A DNA stretch of 20,000 nt from Chondrilla cf. caribensis (taxonomy: Eukaryota > Porifera > Demospongiae > Chondrillida > Chondrillidae), in assembly GCA_964020155.1 (NCBI GenBank), contig OZ026546.1, positions 4,552,900-4,572,899 on the forward strand, read 5' to 3'. The notes beneath the pieces were generated by a model. It was not told the DNA's origin and ran no database searches. It saw only the letters and a program-made list of their open reading frames with translations. Shown here piece by piece: positions 13,301-17,879 of the stretch (positions within the stretch are counted from its first letter, which is position 1; every line of letters starts with the position of its first letter). A program made the position numbers and the translations under genes.

Positions 13301-14201
13301 CTCTTATATACATGATTTATTAATGTTATTTTAATAGCAAAGTATACGTATAAGAATGAAAATTCATTACTAATTTCCTATTACTACTTTCAGCTGTCGA
13401 GCTCAAGGTTGGCCATTCTATTTCGGTCTCATACTTCCTTTCGGACTCATTTACATCTTCAACATTATCATGTTCATCATCATCATTGTCAATTTGATAC
13501 GAAGACCCAATGTACAGAAGGAAGCAGCTAAAGGTGGTAACTTCAAAAAATTGAAAGAGAACTTCTGGCTAACCATCGGGCTGTCTGTACTTCTTGGAGT
13601 ATCGTGGATATTCGGATTGCTGGCCACTGCTGGACTACCGGGCTACCTTAGAATTCCCTTTGACATTGTCTTCACTGTGCTAGCGTCCCTTCAAGGTGTG
13701 TTCCTGTTTCTGCTTTACTGTGTGAGGTCTCCGGAATGCCGGAAACTGTGGAAGAACTGGATGTTGTGTAGATTCACCAAGAGGTCCCAGTCACAAGTTT
13801 CTACAAGTGGCTCCCATCGTACAAGATCTACCACAGCTACACGTACGTCCAGTGGAACTGTGCTATCTCGCCTCGGCAGTAGAGTTGCATCAATGAACCA
13901 GTACTTTGTCAATCCGTTCAACAGGAAACAGAACACTCTCACTTCAACTGACTTTTCCAGCTCAGTTTTGTCACCTCCACCAATGTCACCATCTCCTATT
14001 GAACTAGTGAGAAAGGATACTGCCATGTTGGGACAGTATGAGGAGGAATTCACTGAAAAAATAACCTTCCAGGACCAATATTCGGTGAACAGCGTCTACT
14101 TTGGTATAGCAAAAGACAATGACCACCCTAGCAAGGAGGAGATAGTGATTGCAAATCCCTTGTTTGCAAATGTGGAAGATGAAATTTCTACTGTTCTTTA
14201 A
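1..14201 (+). CDS. Adhesion GPCR with Calx-beta/FN3/Ig/EGF/HRM/GAIN ectodomain (3' part, 29 exons)
   Basis: Surface receptor expected to bind matrix or neighbouring cells through its ectodomain and to signal through a self-cleaved 7TM stalk. Exons read from GT-AG junctions with matching phases: 1-237, 328-528, 885-1019, 1094-1441, 1509-1709, 1800-1934, 2056-2406, 2504-2704, 3115-3417, 3558-3842, 3959-4133, 4370-4503, 5133-5414, 5541-5828, 6065-6433, 6584-6709, 6812-7087, 7217-7385, 7559-7791, 7908-8158, 8411-8548, 8741-8835, 9437-9845, 10599-10662, 10765-10874, 11259-11386, 11826-12109, 12680-12752, 13394-14201. After dropping the first two bases the coding sum is a multiple of three and ends at a TAA, which supports the model as a whole. 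The start codon and signal peptide lie upstream. The class is certain from GPS and 7TM; the subfamily is not. Calx-beta recalls ADGRV1, while Ig plus HRM recalls other aGPCR families. No symbol is assigned. The only boundary I had to force is the acceptor at 7559. Confidence 0.93.
529..884. other. Intron 2, no gene
   Basis: A 356-bp AT-rich intron with donor GTGAGT and acceptor CTTGTAG. The only structure seen is a short imperfect repeat of GTGCATGTATAT near 800-828. I found no coding or RNA feature. The equivalent intron after exon 5 is only 90 bp and does not look alike, so exon similarity does not extend into the intron. Confidence 0.6.
885..1709 (+). CDS. Calx-beta domains 3 and 4; exons 3-5
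   Basis: Exons 885-1019, 1094-1441 and 1509-1709, all phase 1-1. Domain 3 spans the 45-codon exon ([18 protein letters not shown]...) and the first part of the 116-codon exon, where [12 protein letters not shown] is the typical acidic D-D-x-x-x-E-x-x-E-x-F strand turn. Domain 4 starts at [10 protein letters not shown] and ends IVNDDG in exon 5. One genomic cassette (348+201+135 nt exons) therefore encodes two Calx-beta domains with boundaries out of register with the exons. The last third of the 348-nt exon nearly matches exon 1, while its first third is clearly divergent from exon 7. Confidence 0.88.
1800..2704 (+). CDS. Calx-beta domains 5 and 6; exons 6-8
   Basis: Exons 1800-1934, 2056-2406 and 2504-2704, phase 1-1 throughout. 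Domain 5 is [20 protein letters not shown]... plus DSDDYNI... up to NIEDDE; domain 6 runs [18 protein letters not shown]... to ILNDDG. Exon lengths (135, 351, 201) repeat those of exons 3-5. Exon 7 shares a nearly identical 5' stretch with exon 1 (2170-2370 against 1-200), then diverges sharply. Exon 8 is the most diverged member of the 201-nt exon family ([15 protein letters not shown]...), which suggests it is the oldest or least converted copy. This is the last Calx-beta unit before the Ig/FN3 section. Confidence 0.88.
2705..3114. other. Intron 8, no gene
   Basis: A 410-bp AT-rich intron between the Calx-beta array and the first Ig exon (donor GTAGGT, acceptor CTTTAG). Apart from simple AT-rich sequence and ACATGCAT-like words I see nothing in it. 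It marks the border between the repeated cassette region and single-domain exons. Confidence 0.6.
3115..3417 (+). CDS. Ig-like domain, exon 9
   Basis: A single phase 1-1 exon encoding an Ig-like fold of about 100 residues: [17 protein letters not shown] carries the B-strand cysteine, SAGWTITG the C-strand tryptophan, and [13 protein letters not shown] the F-strand cysteine. The usual D-x-G-x-Y-x-C is replaced by D-N-G-G-T-I-Q-C, so Tyr is missing; this is a divergent Ig. Several N-x-S/T glycosylation sites are present. It begins the Ig/FN3 part of the ectodomain, probably a ligand- or matrix-binding region. The donor is the unusual GTTAGC, but the in-frame TAG follows at once, so the exon must end here. 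Confidence 0.75.
3558..3842 (+). CDS. Fibronectin type III domain, exon 10
   Basis: A phase 1-1 exon of 95 codons with FN3 landmarks in order: B-strand tryptophan in [10 protein letters not shown], a C-strand TTVTYCP, the E-F loop [14 protein letters not shown] (consensus L-x-P-x-T-x-Y-x-F-x-V), and NNCGSPTG in the F-G region. Two extra cysteine pairs (PNCGNSINC and SPCTIGG) suggest additional disulphides, as in other invertebrate FN3 modules. It lies between two Ig domains, an arrangement common in cell-adhesion proteins. Confidence is high because both the GLDPGTEY motif and the tryptophan are correctly spaced. Confidence 0.85.
3959..4503 (+). CDS. Ig-like domain split over exons 11-12
   Basis: Exon 11 (3959-4133) and exon 12 (4370-4503) join in phase 2 within a Glu codon. 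Together they encode an I-set-like domain: [20 protein letters not shown], then [12 protein letters not shown] with the core tryptophan, [20 protein letters not shown] for the E-F strands, and [16 protein letters not shown] for the G strand. The B-strand position reads LFQFEI and the F-strand position TYTVIA, so both canonical cysteines are absent; the two cysteines seen (LKCENT and NDCLSL) lie elsewhere. It is therefore an Ig fold lacking its standard disulphide. It is the only Ig here split by a phase-2 intron. Confidence 0.75.
4504..5132. other. Intron 12, repeat-bearing
   Basis: A 629-bp intron. An 8-bp inverted repeat GACAAGCT/AGCTTGTC lies at about 4619-4646. A 91-codon open frame at 4679-4954 has no start context or convincing splice sites and is not called a gene. 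The 3' half is the degenerate GTGACA-rich tandem repeat listed separately. Confidence 0.5.
4916..5080. repeat. Degenerate TTGTGACAA-type tandem repeat
   Basis: Repeated variants of TTGTGACAA, ATGTGACA and ATTGTGA recur every 10-17 bases, in both orientations in places (TTGTGACAAG near 4914, GTGTCACAAAG near 4938, ATTGTGACAATC near 4990, GGTTGTGACAAG near 5062). The period is irregular, so it is an old minisatellite or the decayed core of a hairpin element. No coding role is seen. Confidence 0.55.
5133..5414 (+). CDS. Ig (I-set) domain, exon 13
   Basis: A phase 1-1 exon of 94 codons giving a canonical I-set Ig domain: [20 protein letters not shown] (B-strand Cys plus the G-x-P-x-P turn), [10 protein letters not shown] (C-strand Trp), [19 protein letters not shown] (D-x-G-x-Y-x-C) and [16 protein letters not shown] (G strand). 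Sequons HTF-flanking NHT, NST and NRT point to glycosylation at the surface. This is the first of three adjacent single-exon I-set domains, consistent with exon duplication of one phase 1-1 module. Confidence 0.92.
5541..5828 (+). CDS. Ig (I-set) domain, exon 14
   Basis: A phase 1-1 exon: [49 protein letters not shown] and [14 protein letters not shown]. All I-set landmarks (Cys, G-x-P-x-P, Trp, D-x-G-x-Y-x-C, N-x-x-G) are present. The acceptor ATTATAG at 5534-5540 gives a Phe codon across the junction, and the donor is GTAAGC. It sits between the exon 13 and exon 15 Ig domains without extra linker sequence, so the domains should form a rod-like string. Confidence 0.93.
6065..6433 (+). CDS. 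Ig domain with long N-terminal strand, exon 15
   Basis: A phase 1-1 exon of 123 codons, longer than its neighbours. Landmarks: [19 protein letters not shown] (Cys, G-x-P-x-P, Trp), [20 protein letters not shown] (D replaced by S-Y-R-G-x-Y-x-C) and [10 protein letters not shown]. The extra length is an N-terminal stretch containing [11 protein letters not shown] and an acidic/serine insert [11 protein letters not shown] between the D and E strands. The acceptor TTATGTAG is directly preceded by a pyrimidine-rich tract. Confidence 0.9.
6584..6709 (+). CDS. EGF-like domain, exon 16
   Basis: A phase 1-1 exon of 42 codons encoding one EGF repeat: [21 protein letters not shown], then S-G-K-N-C. Six cysteines are in standard order; the C5-C6 loop is long ([12 protein letters not shown]). 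The leading NE could suit calcium-binding EGF, which usually has D/N-x-D/N-E/Q, but the Asp/Asn set is incomplete. It separates the upstream Ig string from the last Ig. Confidence 0.92.
6812..7087 (+). CDS. Ig (I-set) domain, exon 17
   Basis: A phase 1-1 exon: [39 protein letters not shown] (Cys, G-x-P-x-P, Trp), [18 protein letters not shown] (D-x-G-x-Y-x-C) and [17 protein letters not shown]. This is the most canonical Ig in the gene and the last before the membrane-proximal HRM/GAIN block. The acceptor TTTTCCCATACAG has a clear pyrimidine tract, and the donor is GTGATG. Confidence 0.94.
7217..7791 (+). CDS. Linker of uncertain fold with RRKR site (possibly SEA-like), exons 18-19
   Basis: Exon 18 (7217-7385) and exon 19 (7559-7791) join in phase 2 to give about 134 residues of alternating hydrophobic strands with few cysteines: [13 protein letters not shown], then RRKR at 7258-7269, later [22 protein letters not shown] and [15 protein letters not shown] fits the R-x-K/R-R consensus for furin-type cleavage. 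Some mammalian aGPCRs (ADGRF5) combine Ig domains, a SEA domain and furin cleavage, so a SEA-like role is possible, but I cannot show the fold. The first AG upstream (7552-7553) breaks the frame; the AG at 7557-7558 restores it and makes the whole gene close, so I use 7559. Confidence 0.7.
7908..8158 (+). CDS. Hormone receptor motif (HRM) domain and start of GAIN, exon 20
   Basis: The exon starts in phase 1 and ends in phase 0. The pattern is [50 protein letters not shown]. This gives the HRM signature of W-P-x-T/E-x-x-G, C-P, A-T-R-x-C and W-x-x-x-x-C. HRM is a cysteine-rich module seen in secretin and adhesion GPCRs just before the GAIN domain. The exon ends in [13 protein letters not shown], the first helix of GAIN subdomain A, so HRM and GAIN share an exon. 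This is the point where phase 1-1 symmetry is lost. Confidence 0.85.
8411..9845 (+). CDS. GAIN domain (subdomain A and most of B), exons 21-23
   Basis: Exons 8411-8548 (phase 0-0), 8741-8835 (0-2) and 9437-9845 (2-0). The helical subdomain A is visible as [32 protein letters not shown] and [19 protein letters not shown], then [13 protein letters not shown]. Subdomain B strands follow: [50 protein letters not shown] and [10 protein letters not shown]. This matches the aGPCR GAIN order of helices followed by beta strands ending in the GPS. The GAIN fold catalyses receptor self-cleavage in the secretory pathway and then holds the two fragments together. Many N-x-S/T sequons are present. Confidence 0.88.
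8836..9436. other. Intron 22, with degenerate internal duplication
   Basis: A 601-bp intron in phase 2 inside the GAIN domain. It has no open frame of interest. Two stretches starting near 8923 (TAGCTAATGGCCAAAGGGTT) and 9115 (TAGCTCATGGTCAAAAAGTT) look like diverged copies of one unit, both continuing to CCT-A-C-TTAGATT. See the repeat entry. Confidence 0.45.
8920..9180. repeat. Two diverged copies of a ~60-bp unit, ~190 bp apart
   Basis: The copy at about 8923-8985 and the copy at about 9115-9177 share TAGCT-ATGG-CAAA-GTT, a spaced AAG-TGA and ACTTAGATT/GCTTAGATT. Similarity is by eye and moderate. It may be a remnant of a small transposable element. Confidence 0.35.
9846..10598. other. 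Intron 23, the longest, with microsatellite
   Basis: A 753-bp intron between the GAIN strands and the GPS, with donor GTGAGG and acceptor CTACCTTTAG. It contains the (AC)n run listed below and AT-rich sequence. Open frames that run into it continue from exon 23 or translate the AC run and are not genes. I see no RNA gene. Confidence 0.6.
10256..10300. repeat. (AC)n microsatellite
   Basis: About 20 units of AC, broken once by AAAC near 10267-10270 and followed by ATATATAC. It is a simple dinucleotide run inside intron 23. Confidence 0.97.
10599..10874 (+). CDS. GPS autoproteolysis motif and Stachel, exons 24-25
   Basis: Exon 24 (10599-10662, phase 0-1) encodes [14 protein letters not shown] and exon 25 (10765-10874, phase 1-0) encodes [25 protein letters not shown]. 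All GPS landmarks are present: four cysteines, both tryptophans (FWD and GDW) and the H-L-T cleavage triad. Cleavage is expected after Leu, between 10853 and 10854, freeing a tethered agonist that begins TSFSILL. Since His, Leu and Thr are intact, the receptor is predicted to be cleavage-competent. The intron between the two halves is only 102 bp and holds a (TA)n run near 10699-10720. Confidence 0.97.
10875..11258. other. Intron 25, mostly a hairpin element
   Basis: A 384-bp intron separating the GPS/Stachel exon from the TM1 exon; about half is the inverted-repeat element at 10968-11146. The rest is AT-rich with no feature seen. Confidence 0.55.
10968..11146. mobile_element. Degenerate MITE-like inverted-repeat element
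   Basis: The left end ATTATAATACAGTGAATATC (about 10972-10991) is mirrored at the right by AGAATTCACTGTATAATAAT (about 11119-11138), with further patchy pairing toward the centre (CCAATCTGGTGAATAT against ACCGGGAATTTGTGG). It is about 180 bp, AT-rich and non-coding, as expected of a miniature inverted-repeat transposable element. The family is unknown and no clear target duplication is seen. Confidence 0.55.
11259..12752 (+). CDS. 7TM region, helices 1-4 and second extracellular loop; exons 26-28
   Basis: Exon 26 (11259-11386) gives the rest of the stalk and TM1 ([20 protein letters not shown]). Exon 27 (11826-12109) gives TM2 ([20 protein letters not shown]), TM3 ([20 protein letters not shown]...[11 protein letters not shown]) and the start of TM4. 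Exon 28 (12680-12752) gives the end of TM4 ([12 protein letters not shown]) and ECL2. The L-H-K-x-L-H-L-x-L start of TM2, L-L-H-Y-F-F in TM3 and the L-Y-R end of TM3 are adhesion-family (class B2) hallmarks. The TM3 Cys in VVCGIL can pair with the ECL2 Cys encoded at the exon 28/29 junction (IPYCRAQGW). Junction phases are 2, 1 and 2. Confidence 0.95.
11387..11825. other. Intron 26, no gene
   Basis: A 439-bp AT-rich intron with donor GTAAGT and acceptor TTTTCTACAG. It contains a short (TA)n run near 11661-11672. The words AAAATATAGAATTTAATTC and GAAATATAGAATATATTATG look loosely alike, but I could not establish a repeat. Confidence 0.55.
12110..12679. other. Intron 27, holding a palindromic element
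   Basis: A 570-bp intron in phase 1 within TM4 (donor GTAAGG, acceptor TTATTCAG). About one third is the palindromic element described separately. The remainder shows no feature. Confidence 0.6.
12367..12556. mobile_element. Near-perfect palindromic MITE-like hairpin
   Basis: Two arms of about 85 bp face each other across a loop of about 20 bp (12453-12471). Matching blocks include AGAATAATAATGAAAGTA against TACTTTCATTATTATTCT-type sequence, ACTAAAATAGTT against AACTATTTTAGT, and GTATGTGGTGGGTAATGTTC (left) against GAACATTACCCACCACATAC (right). The outer ends are AATAAGGCGGG and CCCACCTTATT. No coding sequence. The transcribed intron would fold into a long hairpin. It is most likely a non-autonomous DNA transposon. 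Confidence 0.85.
12753..13393. other. Intron 28, no gene
   Basis: A 641-bp AT-rich intron in phase 2 that splits ECL2 just before its conserved cysteine (donor GTGAGT, acceptor CTACTTTCAG). A near-palindrome CATTGCCATGGTAATG (about 12828-12843) and a TGGGATT/AATCCCA pair (about 12857-12882) are the only structures seen. Confidence 0.55.
13394..14201 (+). CDS. 7TM helices 5-7 and cytoplasmic tail with C-terminal PDZ ligand, exon 29
   Basis: The terminal exon enters in phase 2 (YC codons) and ends at TAA 14199-14201. TM5 is [22 protein letters not shown]6 is [20 protein letters not shown] with the class B2 W-I-F-G motif, and TM7 is [20 protein letters not shown] with L-Q-G-V-F-L-F. Helix 8 follows ([14 protein letters not shown]). 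The tail, about 145 residues, is rich in Ser/Thr and Arg ([16 protein letters not shown]), has a proline-rich [10 protein letters not shown] stretch and an NPF motif (VNPFNRK) that could bind EH-domain endocytic adaptors. It ends EDEISTVL, which fits the class I PDZ-ligand pattern S/T-x-hydrophobic. Signalling partners are not deducible. Confidence 0.96.
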
Positions 14202-14500
14202 CCACACTTCTAAACCTGCCATTGTGGAACTTAATGCCATTATTAGCAAGTAATTTAGTATTAGTAGATGCAAGAGCAAAACTCATATTTTTGACATAAC
14301 ATTGGCTCATATAATATCTATAGATAATATCATTACATACACATACATGTATACATACATAACACATGTATATATACCTGTATACATAACATCAGTAGTG
14401 TGAATGTTTATTGATTTGGTGCAATATTTCAACCCAAAAATTTATTACTCTTAATAATATTATAATTATTAATACTATTAATACTCTTAATACAATGCAT
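14202..14500 (+). other. Presumed 3' UTR and AT-rich downstream flank
   Basis: This follows the receptor stop codon. I find no AATAAA or ATTAAA in the first 300 bases, so the polyadenylation site is uncertain. The stretch 14334-14392 is a loose ACATACATGTATAC-type low-complexity repeat, and a 12-bp palindrome TATCTATAGATA lies near 14317-14328. Confidence 0.5.
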
Positions 14501-15100
14501 CTATGGTATATAGGGTGTGGCATTGAATTCCGGACGTCATGATAAACTGGACGGTCAATCTCGGCAATGGAAGTAGCTACAACCTTCAAATTTACACCAT
14601 CGGCCAAGCACACAAATTTAACTACGTAGACCACATTAGGGATGCCCAGGCCGCTTTTCACAAAAGTTATTTCAAGAACAAAACTTCTGAAATTATATCA
14701 TTCCGGATGGTCATGTGATTCCGGACAGTGCCTGGTATGGATAAAAGAGAAGGTTCCTAGCTGTCAACTTACATTGGGTTGCCTGATATACACATTCAAG
14801 AGCTTCCTATACTGTAATCTTCGAAAAGAATCTCTTTATGATTATAAAGAACGGTCTCTCTACACGAATGCCCTAGAGGCATCAAAATGTCGGAGTGGAT
14901 TATTCATCGAAAATAACCACAACGGTAAGAAACAGTAGTTCCTTTAAGAATTGGATGATGAGTATCATAAAATTCTTGGGGAATACATAATCCATCGAAA
15001 TTATCGACTTTGGTACTGTACTGCAAATGTGCAACATTATTGAGAACAGACCGAAACTTACTAACGTTGTACATTTTGAGTACCAACGTTGATAATTTCC
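14501..15100. other. Unassigned intergenic stretch with three ATTCCGGA words
   Basis: It is less AT-rich than its flanks. ATTCCGGA occurs at 14527-14534, 14700-14707 and 14718-14725; the reverse strand, TCCGGAAT, contains an ETS-type GGAA core. Short open frames on both strands (for example minus 14392-14661, plus 14642-14938) have no recognisable domain. It may be a regulatory region or a decayed repeat; I cannot decide. Confidence 0.35.
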
Positions 15101-15222
15101 ATTGTCTGTGGGATACTGTCAGCTCTACTGCACTACTTCTTTCTTGTCACCTTCCTGTGCATGGCATCTATTGCCATCAACCTCTATCGGGCACTAGTCG
15201 TAGTCTTCAATGCCAAAATCAT
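15101..15222 (+). pseudogene. TM3 fragment of an adhesion GPCR (copy of 11953-12074)
   Basis: Read in the right frame this encodes [32 protein letters not shown] and VFNAKI, almost the same as the TM3 segment of the main gene ([12 protein letters not shown]..., [20 protein letters not shown]). The DNA is about 90% identical over 115 bp, with differences including several silent third-position changes (TTC/TTT, CTT/CTA, GTT/GTC, GCT/GCC, ATT/ATC). Similarity starts and stops abruptly, without the exon edges of the parent, and the frame reaches TAG within a few codons. It is therefore a partial copy, likely from a paralogous receptor rather than directly from this gene. It shows no donor or acceptor of its own at the similarity borders. 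Confidence 0.88.
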
Positions 15223-15229
15223 TTCTTAG

Positions 15230-15785
15230 CATGTCCTGTGTGCAACCCCCATCTCAAATCTCTAGACCCGCCCCTAATAACTATTATAGTTGTTTCAGTA
15301 TATTTTGTGGAATTCAGTATGTTTTACTGTTGGAATAATCTACATTGTACCTACAGGGATTGGGCAGTCTGTAGCTATGAGTGTAGCTATACGTACTTTA
15401 TGCATAACAGTAGAAATGCAATCAAATAATTATATTATTGTGCCTTCAATTATATCTTTATTCTAGCTGTAGGGTTTATGCAGGGTAGGCCCTTCTAGTT
15501 TTGTTTAATACTTCCCACGGTGTATAAAAGCTACCTCAGACATGCCCAATGACAGTCCATCTGACAGACATCATTACACTAGTCAACCCAGTGGTATACA
15601 TAATATTATAATAGTAGATCAATTATAGGTCTCCTGCAAATTAAATTTTATTAAATTTTAGGGGACAAAAAGCAAGCACAAATGACAGATATTATAACTA
15701 GGTACAATATCGTATATTATCATAATATTATCATAATTTATAATGCTGCTGATATGGTAATAATATTATTACATACAATCAATGC
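15230..15785. other. Intergenic, no gene recognised
   Basis: No coding sequence is recognised. A good TATA-box-like word GTATAAAAG occurs at 15521-15529 (after CCCACGGT), but no credible open frame follows. A 10-mer ATTAAATTTT is duplicated at about 15640-15659, and 15690-15775 is very AT-rich. Confidence 0.4.
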
Positions 15786-15790
15786 CTAAC

Positions 15791-16024
15791 TCAGCAATTA
15801 TGACAATAAATAATTCTTCCACTGCTGTAGATCTTGGTACCCCGAGGATTTGGACAAATTATGGGTGATACCATTTGCGGTTCGATACAAGTAGTCCACC
15901 ACTCCATAACTGTCCAGATGACTGGTGTAATCATTGGATTCATACTAAAATAAGCTGCCATACAATGTAGTGGTTCATCTGTGAGTTGTAACACAATCCA
16001 ATCACATTCTAAGTGTACTATCTG
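15791..16024 (-). CDS. Candidate exon or coding relic of unknown identity
   Basis: An open frame of 77 codons on the minus strand reading QIVHLECDWIVLQLTDEP, LHCMAAYFSMNPMITPVIWT, VMEWWTTCIEPQMVSPIICP, NPRGTKIYSSGRIIYCHNC, then TGA. On the minus strand it is preceded by TTTTTTGACAAAATAG, which could serve as a splice acceptor; an in-frame TAG ends the frame just there. The composition (tryptophans, cysteines, few low-complexity residues) looks more protein-like than most open frames nearby, but I recognise no domain and no partner exon. It could be the last exon of a minus-strand gene, a transposon relic, or chance. Confidence 0.3.
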   Translation of the reverse strand, partial: QIVHLECDWIVLQLTDEPLHCMAAYFSMNPMITPVIWTVMEWWTTCIEPQMVSPIICPNPRGTKIYSSGRIIYCHNC

Positions 16025-16039
16025 CTATTTTGTCAAAAA

Positions 16040-17640
16040 ACTTCTTGAATGATGAAATGCTAGACTTGGGAACTGATTACATCAGGCTCCTGGATTAGTT
16101 AATTCGCTAAACTCGTGTAAATTCCATAACTCGGCAGTGTGAACGTACAAACTCCATCTTATTCAACATGTGGCTGAGTTCAAAATGGAAGTCCGTAGCG
16201 ATTGTGGCTTCCGTTTCAAATTTTTCATGACAAACTTTAAGTCACTAATACACACTCACCACGTATTATACATTACACTCTCCTTATCCACCCATGCAGC
16301 TAATACTATAACGCCTACAAAGAGTTCTTTAATGGTCTTTTGCAATTATTTGTCTTAGTATTATAAATGGCCAAACTGTTTCTTGACCAGTAAGGACTGT
16401 TTCTTATGGTGATAGGGTGCAAGGACTTCACTATCCACCCATGACTACCTATGGACTCTAGGTACTTTCGAACACTATTCACATAGTACCCAGTTCTCAA
16501 TAAAATGGCTGAGTTGGTCTGGTTTTGTGAGACTACTTACGACTTGCTGTGCTACTGCATGGCATGAGCTTCACTGTAGATGGCTAAGTCTCTAGGCCTA
16601 ACTAAGAGACCATGGCTAGCAATATGAAGCAATAAGCAGCAGATATCCTGGACCATTAACATGCTGCAATAGAATTAGGGTATAGGACTGAAATATTATG
16701 ACATCTGTGGGAGTGCATACCGAATGCATCCCCTTATTGCTACATGGTATGATGTGTACGATTATGATTTCAATTATACTAGTGTTAAAGTCACTGCTGT
16801 TGCTGTAGTGATGGTTTAACTTCCTGGTGTGCCAGCATATTATTCTGCACAACCTGCAGATGATCAGATATGAATGAGGAAATGAATGTGTCACCTTCAT
16901 GATCCTTATCAATAACCTAAAATACTTAAATCAATGCTAGAACCAAAGCAATGTGTACAGATCACATCCCATGTGCCATGTACATGTGCTACACTGTTGG
17001 CATGTTTACACACGAATGCCTGTACATTGGCTGTGTACTGTGTGCTTTTATGTGTATTGATCCCTGAGCATGCATGTGGTGAACATAAACCTGGATCATA
17101 AGTCCTGCCTCTGTTTACAATGACATATGGTAAGCTATAAACAACAAAACTGCATTACTGAGAACTATTTTGTAACCATTAATTTTGTGGTGGAATAATA
17201 CCTTCATTGAGAACTTTCATGCAAACAGATGAACACTGACCACTTTACCCTTGTGAACTAAGATGGAGTGATTTGAAACATGCAGTCATTAAACTGGCAA
17301 TGAAAGTGACAGTCCTTAGGGCAATTTATGCCATAACAACTATCCAAACACTATTGATGCAGATACAGGCATGCTTACCGAATGTCATGCCCCCACATAG
17401 ATACATGTAGTATGTAAACAATGAAAACCAATTTCATTGACCAGAGCAATGACATGGATGGAGGAGTATGCAATAACACAGAGGTATGTACGTATGCACA
17501 CAACCACCCACCATACCTAAAAACATGTTTTCAGTATCCATACTGTAATACTATGCTCTGCAGGCATTGATCTTTATAAACCACAGGTTCTATATAGGCC
17601 TAGTATGTACCTAATAATAGCATTCCTAGTGAGAGATGCC
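16040..17640. other. Intergenic, nothing recognised
   Basis: About 1.6 kb without a gene I can support. Open frames here are short and lack domains. A shared word pair TACCGAATG...CATG.CCCC followed by TACATG-GTATG occurs at about 16709-16749 and 17378-17413, suggesting two old copies of one small repeat. A GTCTCT/AGAGAC inverted pair lies near 16586-16611. Confidence 0.45.
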
Positions 17641-17879
17641 AGGATCATCCGGTGAAATACTCCTTTACACTTTTTGAGTTAGAAGTGCTGCACCTTATAC
17701 GAAGGAAGTAAAGAGCTGGTCCCGGATTGCAACTAATCGGTATTGGACTAATCTCTGCAGTGAGTACCATACTATGATACTGTTATGGTTCCTGTAGCAA
17801 TATAATAACTAGGCATGCACTATGTGCAGAACCTCGCTGTTACCATAGAAGATTGGTCCCATTAATAAAAAAATGCAAC

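Noticed and set aside
13715..14279. Minus-strand frames over the last exon
   Set aside because: Antisense to the 7TM tail; no independent support.
15870..15890. GGTTCGATAC, resembling a tRNA B box
   Set aside because: No A box at the right distance and no cloverleaf could be drawn.
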